The translations under genes and the position numbers were made by a program. Source: Candidatus Gastranaerophilales bacterium (GTDB taxonomy: Bacteria; Cyanobacteriota; Vampirovibrionia; Gastranaerophilales; Gastranaerophilaceae). Taken from it: a stretch of DNA of 64,000 nucleotides. Numbering within the stretch: the stretch's first letter is position 1; every line of letters begins with the position of its first letter. Where the stretch lies: NCBI GenBank assembly GCA_944322945.1, contig CALUQN010000005.1, positions 23,559 through 87,558 of the forward strand, in the 5' to 3' direction. The notes below the pieces were generated by a model that was given only the letters and a program-made list of their open reading frames with translations, was not told the origin of the DNA and did not search any database. Positions 43,507 through 53,265 of this stretch are shown one piece after another.

Positions 43507-44145
43507 ATGAACAGTTTGAAAAAGTATCTGGTAGAATTTATCGGGACATTTTTTCTGGTATTCACTGTAGGGTGCACGGCTTATTTTGCGCATCCGGGTG
43601 TAATTGCACCAATCGCGATAGGTGCTGCGCTGATGGTAATGGTTTATGCGGGCGGACATATATCCGGCGGACATTACAATCCTGCGGTGTCGCTTGCGGC
43701 TGCAATCCGCGGCGCCTTGGAATGGAAACACTTTATTCCTTATGTAATTGCGCAGTGTCTTGGCGCAACGGCGGCTGCTTTGACTGTAATCCTTGCAAGC
43801 GGTGCAAGAGCTGAAGTTCCCGGCTGTCCGTTCGGCGTAGGCTCTATGATTATTGCGGAATTTATCATTACATTCGCACTCTGTTATGTTGTGCTCTTGT
43901 GTGCAACATCTGACCGTACGGCGGGTAATTCTTACTTTGGGCTGGCAATAGGCAGCACTGTTATGGTTGGTGCTTTTGCAGTCGGCGGCGTGCTTTGTTT
44001 CGGCGCGTTTAACCCTGCGGTTGCTCTCGGTCTCGGTACTCTCGGTGCGTCCTGCTGGTCATATATTTTTATCACTATGGGCGCAAATATTCTTGCAGGT
44101 GTAATCGCTGCTCTTGTTTATAAGTTTGTTGAAGCTAGAGAGTAG
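43507..44145 (+). CDS. MIP-family channel (aquaporin-like) with atypical second NPA motif
   Basis: Six-helix pore protein of the major intrinsic protein family, 212 residues. The first NPA box is normal (GGHISGGHYNPAVSLAAAIR). The second reads CFGAFNPAVALGLG, with Val where water and glycerol channels almost always have the selectivity-filter Arg (NPAR). A wider or different selectivity is therefore likely; the substrate is unknown. AAGGAG lies just before the ATG, and a perfect terminator follows, so the gene is a single-gene unit. Confidence 0.9.
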   Translation: MNSLKKYLVEFIGTFFLVFTVGCTAYFAHPGVIAPIAIGAALMVMVYAGGHISGGHYNPAVSLAAAIRGALEWKHFIPYVIAQCLGATAAALTVILASGARAEVPGCPFGVGSMIIAEFIITFALCYVVLLCATSDRTAGNSYFGLAIGSTVMVGAFAVGGVLCFGAFNPAVALGLGTLGASCWSYIFITMGANILAGVIAALVYKFVEARE

Positions 44146-44166
44146 CCATTTGTTTGTTGTTTGTTG

Positions 44167-44197
44167 GCGGGTATTTTTTTAAAATACCCGCTTTTTT
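44167..44197 (+). terminator. Intrinsic terminator of the channel gene
   Basis: Perfect 11-bp stem GCGGGTATTTT / AAAATACCCGC around TTT, followed by TTTTTT. Confidence 0.92.
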
Positions 44198-44230
44198 GTG
44201 CTTAAAATTTAGTTGTGATAAAATAGTTTT

Positions 44231-45406
44231 ATGAAAAAGATTGTTTTATTATTAATTAGTATATTATTGCTGCAAAATTCAAGCTTTGCCGAAAATGTCA
44301 GTTTTCTTTATATAAACGGTTCAAACAGCAACTCTGAAAAATCTAAAAAATGGTTTTATGACGGAGTGAATAAACTTCATCCAAAGCTCACAGAGCAGTT
44401 TGAGGAAAAAGTTTTTCCGCTTTTCCCGGAATATGAATTTCATATAAATGAAACTCCTGTTATATTTTTCTGGGGTGATAAAAGTAAGAATGATTTGGAA
44501 TTTGTATCAAACCAGCTTGATATATCAAAAGCGCTCAGCCCGACAATTGCGTTCAAAATCCGTTCAATGCTGACAGATTATCTGCACGATGCTATCTGGG
44601 TGCAGAAATCCCATCACATGTTGTCAGTGCTGGAAGAACTTCACGGAAAAGTTATGGCAGAACACGCCAGAGGTAACAAGGTTATTTTGTACGGCTATAG
44701 CGCCGGTACGTTTATTACTTATGAATATCTGGTTAATAGACTGCCTTATATAAACACAAAAGATTTGTTTAATTCAGTAAATATTGCTGATGAGACAAAA
44801 AAATACATCAGTGAAAATCCGACAAATAATACCTGTTTAGCAGCGCTTTCCAGCGCTCATATAGGAGTTGTAAGTTCCTCCGGAAACCTCTTGACTGATG
44901 TGAATGACCAGTCTTTGAGGAAAAATTATCTTCATCTTGATGAAGCTACAGCCGCTGCCTGTATTCCGCAGGATTCCGTAAAAGGTATTATCAATTTTGC
45001 AAGCCCGCTTGTACTGTTTTATTCAGACGTTGCAGATCCTCAATATGAGCAGACTTATTACAATAAATTAATGCTCAAATATATTTTGGAAAACGGACTA
45101 TTCTGGCTTACTGTGAACTTTAAAGAAGACCCGCTCGGCTATCCGACTTCCATAAATCTCACAAATGATGAATTAAACCAAATTACTGATATAAACCTGC
45201 AACATCCTACGGGGTTTATTTACGATAATTCATCCGTGTGGAGCAAGAGATTATGCCTGTTTGCGCATACTTCTTACTGGAGTGCTGCAAAAACTTTCTC
45301 AAAAGCGGTTGCAAAATCTTTTGTAGAAGGATATCAATTCCAGTATGACCCTGAGGTACAGGAAAAAATTCTTAAAAAACGTCAAAAATTAAATTACGAA
45401 TTATAG
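44231..45406 (+). CDS. Secreted alpha/beta-hydrolase-like protein
   Basis: A 391-residue precursor with a signal peptide (MKKIVLLLISILLLQNSSFA). The nucleophile-elbow motif GYSAGTF near residue 157 (VILYGYSAGTFITYEYL) fits a serine esterase or lipase. A strand VSFLYINGSNSNSEKSKKW with an oxyanion-type loop comes first. Candidate acid and His residues (CLFAHTSYW) lie toward the C-terminus. The substrate is unknown. The next gene starts 11 bases later after AGGAGAG, suggesting an operon with 45418 and nagZ. Confidence 0.65.
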   Translation: MKKIVLLLISILLLQNSSFAENVSFLYINGSNSNSEKSKKWFYDGVNKLHPKLTEQFEEKVFPLFPEYEFHINETPVIFFWGDKSKNDLEFVSNQLDISKALSPTIAFKIRSMLTDYLHDAIWVQKSHHMLSVLEELHGKVMAEHARGNKVILYGYSAGTFITYEYLVNRLPYINTKDLFNSVNIADETKKYISENPTNNTCLAALSSAHIGVVSSSGNLLTDVNDQSLRKNYLHLDEATAAACIPQDSVKGIINFASPLVLFYSDVADPQYEQTYYNKLMLKYILENGLFWLTVNFKEDPLGYPTSINLTNDELNQITDINLQHPTGFIYDNSSVWSKRLCLFAHTSYWSAAKTFSKAVAKSFVEGYQFQYDPEVQEKILKKRQKLNYEL

Positions 45407-45417
45407 GAGAGAAAAAT

Positions 45418-46002
45418 ATGGATTTTGAAAAAGGGGCACTGTTTGATCCCGGGTTTATGCAGCATATACAGGTGTTTTCAGAGAATGTAGAATATGCGTA
45501 TTACACAATTGACAGATACAAAAATTTTAATCAAAAGAAAAACTGCTACAAAATGTTCTTTCCGAAAATTAATGCACTATTGAAAGATACAATAGGATTT
45601 TATCTGGGGTGTCTTTTGTGGGCAATTTATATCAAAAACAAAGGTTCTATGCCGCTATTGAACAATTTTTGCTATGGCGGAGACTATTCGCATGATATAA
45701 CTATGGAAGAAATTATTTATATTGAAAATTATTTTGAAAGAGTAAAAAAAGACTCAAAATATTACACAGGGAAAGAGGAATCCGCGGATGAGACATTATA
45801 CAAAATTCTTGAGCAATACAAGGAATTTCTTGCAGAAAATGAAGGGTTTACAAAAGCTCAAAATACAGATGATATAAAAATCCCTGCCTCGCTCAAAACC
45901 CCGTCTGCGGACGAGCTGGAACTTATTCTTGAAAGAATAGAAGAGGTTGTAAAAACAGGAAAATTTTCAGAATTTTTGCCGCTTTATGAAAAGGTTTTGT
46001 AA
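45418..46002 (+). CDS. Unknown soluble protein upstream of nagZ
   Basis: A 194-residue, acidic, mostly helical protein (MDFEKGALFDPGFMQHIQVF...) that I do not recognise; one moderately hydrophobic stretch (TIGFYLGCLLWAIYI) could be buried. It has a good ribosome-binding site (AGGAGAG) and its stop codon directly abuts the nagZ start. It is thus translated with nagZ and the secreted hydrolase. Confidence 0.6.
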   Translation: MDFEKGALFDPGFMQHIQVFSENVEYAYYTIDRYKNFNQKKNCYKMFFPKINALLKDTIGFYLGCLLWAIYIKNKGSMPLLNNFCYGGDYSHDITMEEIIYIENYFERVKKDSKYYTGKEESADETLYKILEQYKEFLAENEGFTKAQNTDDIKIPASLKTPSADELELILERIEEVVKTGKFSEFLPLYEKVL

Positions 46003-46977
46003 ATGGAAAATTTGAAAGAAAAATTATACCAGATGTTTATCCTCGGGCTTGAAGGCGGCGGTTATGAAAAAGCTTTGCCGAAGGGATTGGGCGGGGTAAT
46101 CTTTTTCACAAAAGATATACAATCTGCTGAACAATTCAAAAAACTCACAGAACAACTCAAAACAATATCAAAAATCCCGCCGTTTTTGAGTATTGACCAA
46201 GAAGGCGGACGAGTCGAGCGGACTGAAAATATCCACGGCGGCAAAAAATACCTTTCTGCAAAATTTGCGTACGAAAAAGGCGAAGATTTTCTCTTGCATC
46301 AGACAGAACAGATTGCAAAGGAATTAAAAAACTATGGAATAAACCTGAATTTTGCACCCTGTATTGACACAAATACAAATCCTGAAAATCCAATAATCGG
46401 AGAGCGCGCATTTTCGTCAAATCCTGATGATGTGATTAAAGGTGAAAGGATTGTGTCTGAAGCATACAGAAAAAACAGAATAATACCCTGCGTCAAGCAC
46501 TACCCCGGGCATGGCGACGCATCTTCCGACAGTCACCTCACTCTGCCGGAGATTAATCTCCCGTTAGCGCAAATGGAAAAAATTCACATAAAACCTTTTA
46601 AATACGCAATAGAAAACGGTATTGAAATGGTAATGGCAGCGCATCTTCACTGTACTTGTTTTGATAAAAATGTAATTCCTGCGTCTTTGAGCAAAAACGC
46701 TCTTTCATATCTGCGTGAAAATTTAAAATTTGACGGGATAATAATTTCCGACGATATGGAGATGAAGGGCGTTGCGGCATACGGGCTTGCAGAAGCTTTT
46801 GAAAAAGGGATTCTCGCGGGGCTTGATATGTTTATTTGCAGAAATTCCGCGCCGGAGACTATTGCTGCGATTGATGAGGTCTATCAAAAAGCTCAACAGG
46901 ATGAAGTTTTGCAAAAACTAATCGAAAAATCTTATGAGAGAATTTTAAAATTAAAAAAAGAGGTTATGATAAAATAA
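46003..46977 (+). CDS. nagZ: Glycoside hydrolase family 3, beta-N-acetylhexosaminidase (NagZ-like)
   Basis: Removes N-acetylglucosamine from muropeptides in peptidoglycan recycling. The 324-residue GH3 TIM barrel has substrate and acid/base motif VKHYPGHGDASSDSHLTLP and catalytic nucleophile in ISDDMEMKG. FLSIDQEGGRVERT is the family's first loop. There is no signal peptide, so it is cytoplasmic as expected for NagZ. The start immediately follows the stop of the previous gene, and dxr begins 4 bases after its end. Confidence 0.92.
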   Translation: MENLKEKLYQMFILGLEGGGYEKALPKGLGGVIFFTKDIQSAEQFKKLTEQLKTISKIPPFLSIDQEGGRVERTENIHGGKKYLSAKFAYEKGEDFLLHQTEQIAKELKNYGINLNFAPCIDTNTNPENPIIGERAFSSNPDDVIKGERIVSEAYRKNRIIPCVKHYPGHGDASSDSHLTLPEINLPLAQMEKIHIKPFKYAIENGIEMVMAAHLHCTCFDKNVIPASLSKNALSYLRENLKFDGIIISDDMEMKGVAAYGLAEAFEKGILAGLDMFICRNSAPETIAAIDEVYQKAQQDEVLQKLIEKSYERILKLKKEVMIK

Positions 46978-46981
46978 AGCT

Positions 46982-48127
46982 ATGGACAGGAAAAAAATAA
47001 GCATAATCGGCTCAACAGGCTCTATAGGCACTCAGGCGCTTGAAGTTATTGAAAAATTAAACGGCAAATTTGAAATAATAGCACTCGCAGGCGGTTCAAA
47101 TACTGAACTTTTGAAAAAACAGGCAGAAAAATTCAAGCCTAAATATATTTGTCACAATTCAACCAATCAATTGAATGTCAGCGGTGCAAAAATTCTTCAC
47201 GGCGCAGAAGGGCTTGAAGAGATTTGTTCAAATAAAGAAAACGACATAATTCTTGTTGCCTGCTCCGGAAAAATAGGGCTAAAACCGACCCTTACAGCAA
47301 TTAAAAACGGGATAAATATAGCTCTTGCTAACAAAGAAACTCTTGTTATGGCGGGCGATATAGTGATGTCGGAGGCTGCAAAACACGGCGTGAAAATTCT
47401 TCCGGTGGATAGCGAACACAGTGCAATCCACCAGTGCATAAAAGATATAAAATTTGTGGATAAGCTTATCATAACAGCCTCTGGTGGGCCGTTTCTGCAC
47501 AAAAACATTGATGATATGAAAAAAGCAACTGTGGAAGAAGCCCTCCATCACCCGCGGTGGAATATGGGCAGAAAAATTACGGTTGACAGCGCAACACTCA
47601 TGAATAAAGGTCTTGAGATAATTGAAGCACATCATCTTTTCGGTTTTGATTATGACGATATAGAAGTTGTTATCCATCCGCAAAGTGTTGTACATTCGGC
47701 TGTTGAATACAAGGACGGCAGTGTTGTTGCACAATTGGGGCTTCCGAGTATGCACATTCCTATCCAATATGCAATAACATACCCGGAAAGGCTTGAGGGC
47801 ATTAAATCAAAAAGTTTCAGCTTTGCGGAAATTGCACGGCTGGATTTTGAAAAACCTGATTTTGAAAAGTTCCCCAGTGTGCGGCTTGCCTATGAAGCCG
47901 GCAGAACAGGCGGAACTGCGACCGTCTGTCTGAATGCAGCAAACGAAGAGGCTGTTTTCGCGTTTTTAGACGGCAAAATAAAGCTCTATGACATCTATAC
48001 AATTGTGAACAAAATGATGGCAGAACACAAGGTTATAAAAACCCCTGATATAGAAGAAATTTTTGCAGTCGATTCTGAAATACGTACCGGAACAAAAGAG
48101 TTGATAAACAGCCGGATAACGTTATAA
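46982..48127 (+). CDS. dxr: 1-deoxy-D-xylulose 5-phosphate reductoisomerase
   Basis: Second step of the MEP isoprenoid pathway, making MEP from DXP with NADPH and a divalent metal. The 381-residue protein has NADPH-binding GSTGSIGTQALEVIEK at the N-terminus, LANKETLVMAG, PVDSEHSAIHQC (metal ligands) and the flexible loop ITASGGPF. Length is usual. It is probably co-transcribed with nagZ (4-base gap). Confidence 0.97.
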   Translation: MDRKKISIIGSTGSIGTQALEVIEKLNGKFEIIALAGGSNTELLKKQAEKFKPKYICHNSTNQLNVSGAKILHGAEGLEEICSNKENDIILVACSGKIGLKPTLTAIKNGINIALANKETLVMAGDIVMSEAAKHGVKILPVDSEHSAIHQCIKDIKFVDKLIITASGGPFLHKNIDDMKKATVEEALHHPRWNMGRKITVDSATLMNKGLEIIEAHHLFGFDYDDIEVVIHPQSVVHSAVEYKDGSVVAQLGLPSMHIPIQYAITYPERLEGIKSKSFSFAEIARLDFEKPDFEKFPSVRLAYEAGRTGGTATVCLNAANEEAVFAFLDGKIKLYDIYTIVNKMMAEHKVIKTPDIEEIFAVDSEIRTGTKELINSRITL

Positions 48128-48146
48128 TATCTTTTATTTCGAGGTT

Positions 48147-48788
48147 TTAAATCTCTGTCTGCTCAAGTTTATAAATTTTTTCGGCGTCAGGAAAATAATA
48201 TAATTCTCCGTTGATCTGATTTATAAGTTTACCTATCTTGTCGCCGGTTTCATCTTTTTCTACTATGTATAAATCATTTATTTGGGCGTTTTTAAAGTTC
48301 AAATCTTTTACCTGTTCAGGGTTAAGAACAAGAACATTAATTTTTGCGTGTCCTAAATCTTTCACTTTGGAATCTTCAATATTTAAAAATTCAAAATTTT
48401 GGTCGCCTAATTTCACAACAGATGAATTTTGCATATAAGTTTCGCCCTCAAACTGTTTTATTGAGTTAAAAAGTCTCTGTTCATTTATGCCGTAATCTTC
48501 AAAAGTTGTATCCTCATCAGGCTGAGAGTATTCAGACACGTAGAGTTTTCCTGTAGCGGGGTCTTTTTCTGCATCGTAATCAAGTTCTTTTAGGACTTCT
48601 TCATAATCTTCACGGTGGATAGCAGCTTTCAGTTTTATATTAGTTTCCGGAGTTGCGCTAAAAGATACGGTGTCTTTAGCAAGCGGTGCAAGATTTTTGC
48701 CGGAAATCATATTACTTGCCGGTTTTGCATTGTTTTTGGTTATACCGGTCGTGCTGAAGTTCATTAAACTGATTGGTGAAATATTCAT
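48147..48788 (-). CDS. Lineage-type protein with N-terminal DTVSFSA tag
   Basis: A 213-residue protein of unknown function, without a classical signal peptide or membrane segment. The first 45 residues are low-complexity and polar (MNISPISLMNFSTTGITKNN), ending in KDTVSFSATPE. The rest is acidic with repeated short strands (NFEFLNIEDSKVKDLGHAKI, VLVLNPEQVKDLNFKNAQIN). Similar SF-type tags occur on other proteins here. ATAAAAG precedes the start. It is convergent with dxr. Confidence 0.55.
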   Translation of the reverse strand: MNISPISLMNFSTTGITKNNAKPASNMISGKNLAPLAKDTVSFSATPETNIKLKAAIHREDYEEVLKELDYDAEKDPATGKLYVSEYSQPDEDTTFEDYGINEQRLFNSIKQFEGETYMQNSSVVKLGDQNFEFLNIEDSKVKDLGHAKINVLVLNPEQVKDLNFKNAQINDLYIVEKDETGDKIGKLINQINGELYYFPDAEKIYKLEQTEI

Positions 48789-48877
48789 CTTTTATCCCTC
48801 GGATTTGTACTCTGTGTCCGGAATAAACCATGAAAATATATTTTTTTGCTATTTATCAGAGGAATTATTACTAAATC

Positions 48878-51373
48878 TTAAAACTTTTTCAATTTAGCAT
48901 AGCTTGCGTCCATGGCTTTTCTGCCCATTTTGCCGAAGTCTATGGTGTACATAACGCTGTCGCCTATGTAGGAAACATCTTCTATATGCCCGACGCCGAG
49001 TTTATCATGGAAAACCCGTTCTCCGACATTGAATACATATTCAACCGGTCTTTCGGCATTACGAGCTTTTGCGCGTTCTTCTGCTTCAATTTGTGCGGCT
49101 TTGTCCTGACGCCGTTTTTCTTCCAGCATACGCTTTATTGCGTTGTCTTTAAAAAGTTCTCTGACTTTTTCTTCGTCGCGTTGTTTATTTGCCTGTGATT
49201 TGACAAGGATAGTGCGTGAAGGTGTACGGTTTGGCGCCTGCGGGGTTTGTTTATTTCTGAACTGCGGCGCTACAAAACCTTTGCCGAATCCTGTAGACGG
49301 TTTTACATAACCATAACTGTCGGATTGCGCCGCGGAATATGAATAATCGGACTTTCCCGTTTTAGCTTTTGATACGGCATTTCTAAATGTAGAAGATGTG
49401 TTTGTACTGCCCTCAAAAGAAATCATATCCATAAGCTGGCGCGGAATTTCCTCTATAAATCTTGAAGGATTATAATATTTGTATTCACCCCACATTTGAC
49501 GGCGTTTTGCGGAAGTAAGATACAGTTTTTCTTCCGCACGGGTAACCCCTACATACATCAGGCGGCGTTCTTCTTCAAGTTCTGACGGAGAATTAAACGT
49601 TCTTTGATGCGGGAATACACCCTCATCAAGCCCCGCAAGAAATACCACAGGGAATTCCAGACCTTTGGCAGAGTGGAGAGTCATAAGAGTTACGTTGTTG
49701 GCAATCTCGTCAACGCCGTCAAGATCAGACACAAGCGCTACCTGTTGAAGAAATTCACCAAGAATATTATCCAATTCTTCCGGTTCAAATTCGCCTGCTA
49801 CGTTTACAAGCTCCTGCAGGTTTTCAATATCAGCTTCTGCCTCATCAGTTCCCTGAGCTTGAAGTTCTGCAAGATAACCGCTTTTTTCTATAACAAGGGT
49901 TACAAATTCCTGCAAATTGTAAGATTTTTGCGCGTCCTTAAATTTAAGAATAAGTTCGGCAAAGTCTTTCAATTTTGAACGAGTCCTCGGCGGGATTTCC
50001 AGAGCGTCATCAATATGTTTGACAGCCTCAAACAGGCTCATATCATTCTGATCGGCAAAAGTTTGAAGATTTTTAATGGTTGTATCCCCGATTGCACGTT
50101 TAGGAACATTGACAATTCTTGCAAAACTCTGGGAATCATCCGTGTTGTATATTAATCTCAAATAAGCAATTATATCTTTGACTTCCCTGCGGTCGTAGAA
50201 TTTTAAGCCGCCGTAAATTCTGTATGGAATTCCCGCTGCCATGCAGGCTTCTTCAAGCGCACGGGATTGTGAATTTGTTCGGTAAAGAATTGCATAGCGG
50301 TTGTAATCGCCGCCGCTGTCCTGCTTAATTTTACTTGCAATAAAGTTTGCTTCATCGGCTTCGTCCTGTGCTTCAAAGTAATCTATCTTTTCACCGTCGC
50401 CTTTTTGCGAATATAGAACTTTGTCCACACGCTCGGTATTATTTTCAATAATAGCATTTGCAACGTTAAGGATGTTGGCTGTTGAACGGTAGTTTTGCTC
50501 AAGTTTAATAAGTTTTGTATTCTTAAAATCTTTCTGAAAATTCAAAATAATTGTATAGTCAGCACCACGCCAGCTGTAAATGGATTGATCCACATCTCCT
50601 ACAACACAGAGTGAACGCTCCTCCGGAACATCTGCCTGAAGATTAGTATAAAGCATATTAACAAGTCTGTATTGCGCCTGGTTTGTGTCCTGATACTCAT
50701 CGACAAGAATATGTTGGAAACGGTCAAAGTATTCTTTTCTGACCTGCGGGTTTTGCTCAAGAAGCTTCACTGTCAAAAGAAGCATATCGTCAAAATCAAT
50801 CGCATTATTGTTATTCAGCGAATTTTCGTACTCTTCATATATCTGGGCAATTTTTTGTGATTTGAAATCTCTTGCAAATGTTGCAAAAGTGTAGGCATCC
50901 TGCATTTTATTTTTTGCATTGGAGATAATTGATTTCACAAGTTTTGGCTGATAAACTTTATCGTCAAGATTAAGCTTCTTTATGGCTTTTTTTATAACGG
51001 CATTACTGTCCGTTTCATCATAAATAGTAAAGTTTTTATCAAGTCTTTTGCCGGATTGGAAACTGTAATCGTCAATATGTTCACGGAGCATTCTCCCGCA
51101 AATGCCGTGGAATGTCCCCACCCACATATATTTAACCGTATTTTCTCCAAGAATATTCCCGAGACGTTCTTTCATCTCGCGCGCTGCTTTATTGGTAAAT
51201 GTTACAGCCAGAATATTACGGGGTCTTACCCCGTTTTGAATGAGGTATGCTATTCTTGAGGTAAGTAATTTTGTTTTGCCGCTGCCTGCACCTGCCAGCA
51301 CCAGAAGCGGACCTTTCACTGTTTGTACGGCTTCTCTCTGCTCCCTGTTCAGATTGTCCAATATATTTTCCAT
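48878..51373 (-). CDS. pcrA: UvrD/PcrA-type DNA helicase
   Basis: SF1A 3'-5' helicase for repair and removal of replication blocks. About 831 residues. Motifs in order: LNREQREAV, Walker A LAGAGSGKTKLLTSR, GTFHGICGRMLRE, Walker B HILVDEYQDTNQAQY, GDVDQSIYSWRGAD, LEQNYRST, TLHSAKGLEFPVVF and VGVTRAEEKLYL. The C-terminal Tudor-like domain that binds RNA polymerase is present (FNVGERVFHDKLGVGHIED). The ATG at 51373 (MENILDNLNREQ) is preferred over the TTG at 51388. Confidence 0.95.
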   Translation of the reverse strand: MENILDNLNREQREAVQTVKGPLLVLAGAGSGKTKLLTSRIAYLIQNGVRPRNILAVTFTNKAAREMKERLGNILGENTVKYMWVGTFHGICGRMLREHIDDYSFQSGKRLDKNFTIYDETDSNAVIKKAIKKLNLDDKVYQPKLVKSIISNAKNKMQDAYTFATFARDFKSQKIAQIYEEYENSLNNNNAIDFDDMLLLTVKLLEQNPQVRKEYFDRFQHILVDEYQDTNQAQYRLVNMLYTNLQADVPEERSLCVVGDVDQSIYSWRGADYTIILNFQKDFKNTKLIKLEQNYRSTANILNVANAIIENNTERVDKVLYSQKGDGEKIDYFEAQDEADEANFIASKIKQDSGGDYNRYAILYRTNSQSRALEEACMAAGIPYRIYGGLKFYDRREVKDIIAYLRLIYNTDDSQSFARIVNVPKRAIGDTTIKNLQTFADQNDMSLFEAVKHIDDALEIPPRTRSKLKDFAELILKFKDAQKSYNLQEFVTLVIEKSGYLAELQAQGTDEAEADIENLQELVNVAGEFEPEELDNILGEFLQQVALVSDLDGVDEIANNVTLMTLHSAKGLEFPVVFLAGLDEGVFPHQRTFNSPSELEEERRLMYVGVTRAEEKLYLTSAKRRQMWGEYKYYNPSRFIEEIPRQLMDMISFEGSTNTSSTFRNAVSKAKTGKSDYSYSAAQSDSYGYVKPSTGFGKGFVAPQFRNKQTPQAPNRTPSRTILVKSQANKQRDEEKVRELFKDNAIKRMLEEKRRQDKAAQIEAEERAKARNAERPVEYVFNVGERVFHDKLGVGHIEDVSYIGDSVMYTIDFGKMGRKAMDASYAKLKKF

Positions 51374-51456
51374 TGTCCCTATTCCCAAAAAAGTTTTTTT
51401 GTGTTATAATCAGCATAATCGAAAAAAATATTTATTGCAATCAGAAAGTAGGAAAA

Positions 51457-52056
51457 ATGACAGATACTGAAATGAATTCAATTATAATGAGTACTGACGG
51501 ACAGGATCAGGAAAAACAAAATTCAATAATGGTTCCGATTGATGATATGGATACCGTAGATTCTGATTCACCGCATACTGTTGACGCTCTGGCTATGGAA
51601 CTCGCTACTATTCAACAGTCGGCTAAAAAAATTGCAATCATTGGCAGTCGTAATCTTCCTATTACTCATCAACAAATGATTGAAACTCTTACATCTGCGC
51701 TTGTTATGCAAGGTAATACAATTATTACATCAGGCGGCTCATCAGGTACCAACGCCGCAGCTATCCGCGGTGCTATGAAAGCTAATCCGGATAAACTAAA
51801 AGTTATTCTGCCGCAAACCATCGGACAGCAGCCATCTGATGTACAAGACCAGCTTATAGGCGTTCCTAATATTGTTGAACACTCTGACAGAGCTATGATG
51901 ACTCTTGCAGATGCTTCCCGTATTTGCAACAGAGAAATTATTGACGATTGCAACCAGTTAATCTGTTTCTTGTCTCATACAAGTAAAACTTTACATAACG
52001 CTGTTCAATATGCTGAAGAAGGACATAAAGTTATTACCGTGTTCTATCTTGATTAA
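51457..52056 (+). CDS. DprA-like/SLOG Rossmann protein (cyanobacterial 'DNA recombination-mediator protein A' type)
   Basis: A 199-residue protein. After an acidic 45-residue N-terminus comes a Rossmann domain of the SLOG/DprA superfamily: KKIAIIGSRNLPITHQQMIE, ITSGGSSGTNAAAIRGAMKA, KVILPQTIGQQPSDVQDQ. It lacks the extra domains of full-length DprA and resembles the short cyanobacterial homologues named DNA recombination-mediator protein A. Ligand and role are not established. The ATG at 51457 follows AAGTAGGA; the longer frame runs into the divergent pcrA gene. Confidence 0.7.
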   Translation: MTDTEMNSIIMSTDGQDQEKQNSIMVPIDDMDTVDSDSPHTVDALAMELATIQQSAKKIAIIGSRNLPITHQQMIETLTSALVMQGNTIITSGGSSGTNAAAIRGAMKANPDKLKVILPQTIGQQPSDVQDQLIGVPNIVEHSDRAMMTLADASRICNREIIDDCNQLICFLSHTSKTLHNAVQYAEEGHKVITVFYLD

Positions 52057-52087
52057 GGCATAAACAGCAGTAATATTCAGGTTCGTT

Positions 52088-53257
52088 ATGCAAGAGATTT
52101 TAAAAAAACTGACAGGCAAAAATCAGCGCGAAGCAGAAGAAATTGCCCGTAATATGGTTGATAATTCCGACACGGAATTGTTCAGAGAGCTTGTAAGTAA
52201 AGATGATTTTTTGTTTGATTTTGTTAAACAGAATATCTCTAATTACATCAAAAATGTTTCAAATGAATCAAATTACAAAAATCTTTTGCATTTTCTGAAA
52301 TATTATTCACCATCATACGAAGATGCCATCATTTCCGTACTGGTTGAGTTTGCGGATGAAGATTTGACCGATGATATGCTTGATTTGCTTGAACACGGTA
52401 CGGAGGATGAAAAGACTTACTGCGCAAGATTTTTTGCATATATTCAGGACAACCTCTCTCTGGATTTACTCAGAGAATATGCCTACAGCGTTAATGACGC
52501 GCTTGCCGCCAACTCTGCATCAACCCTCGGGGTTATGAAAGATGAACAATCTTACAACGAAGCTCTGGCTAAACTTGAATCAACCGATGATTTTGAAAAA
52601 CTTGCGGCTGTAAAATTCCTTGTGGCTTACGGCAAAAAAGATGCCCTGCCCGCAATAATTAACGCAATGAAAAACTCCTCTATGGCAGAAAATATCGCCG
52701 GCGAAATTCCTTATCTGGATGATTTATTCTCTGTTATAAATAATAATCTTGAAGATGCTCTGATTATCATCAACAATATTATTAACGGACTCGGAGAAAT
52801 CCTGTCTCTCTCTCAGGTATTTGATTTTGAACTCTATGAAGTCCTTGAAAACCTGATTTCAAAACAGCACTCCGGCGCCATTTCCGTTGTACTGTTGAAT
52901 GCAAAAGAAAAATTTGATATACTTACAGAAAACGATGAGTATTTATTTGACGAAGATAAAGAAACTAAAAATGAAATCTTGTCAATAAAAAAATTACTCT
53001 CGCACATTGATGTAAAAGAACTAAAACAACTTGTAAAAACAGAGTTAAGAGAAGACAGTCCGTTTGTTTACACAGCACTTGAACTGAGTGACGACGTACT
53101 CGCCATACGGGAACTGCTCAAATGCAACGACCAAACTGTTATCCTCAAAACCGTTGAAGTTTTAAAATCTCTCAATAATCTTGACGAAACAACCAAAACC
53201 GTTGCCCTGATTAAGATTACTGACGAAAATATTAAGTCTATTATAAGAGCATTATAG
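52088..53257 (+). CDS. HEAT-like repeat protein
   Basis: A 389-residue, acidic, all-helical protein with regularly spaced helical pairs (EDAIISVLVEFADEDLTDDM, ALAANSASTLGVMKDEQSYN, EKLAAVKFLVAYGKKDALPA) typical of HEAT repeats. No signal peptide is present. It is probably a protein-protein scaffold; the partner is unknown. It is the first of three tightly spaced genes (NUDIX after 8 bases, HAD after 4 more), with gene 51457 just upstream. Confidence 0.65.
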   Translation: MQEILKKLTGKNQREAEEIARNMVDNSDTELFRELVSKDDFLFDFVKQNISNYIKNVSNESNYKNLLHFLKYYSPSYEDAIISVLVEFADEDLTDDMLDLLEHGTEDEKTYCARFFAYIQDNLSLDLLREYAYSVNDALAANSASTLGVMKDEQSYNEALAKLESTDDFEKLAAVKFLVAYGKKDALPAIINAMKNSSMAENIAGEIPYLDDLFSVINNNLEDALIIINNIINGLGEILSLSQVFDFELYEVLENLISKQHSGAISVVLLNAKEKFDILTENDEYLFDEDKETKNEILSIKKLLSHIDVKELKQLVKTELREDSPFVYTALELSDDVLAIRELLKCNDQTVILKTVEVLKSLNNLDETTKTVALIKITDENIKSIIRAL

Positions 53258-53265
53258 GTGGGACT

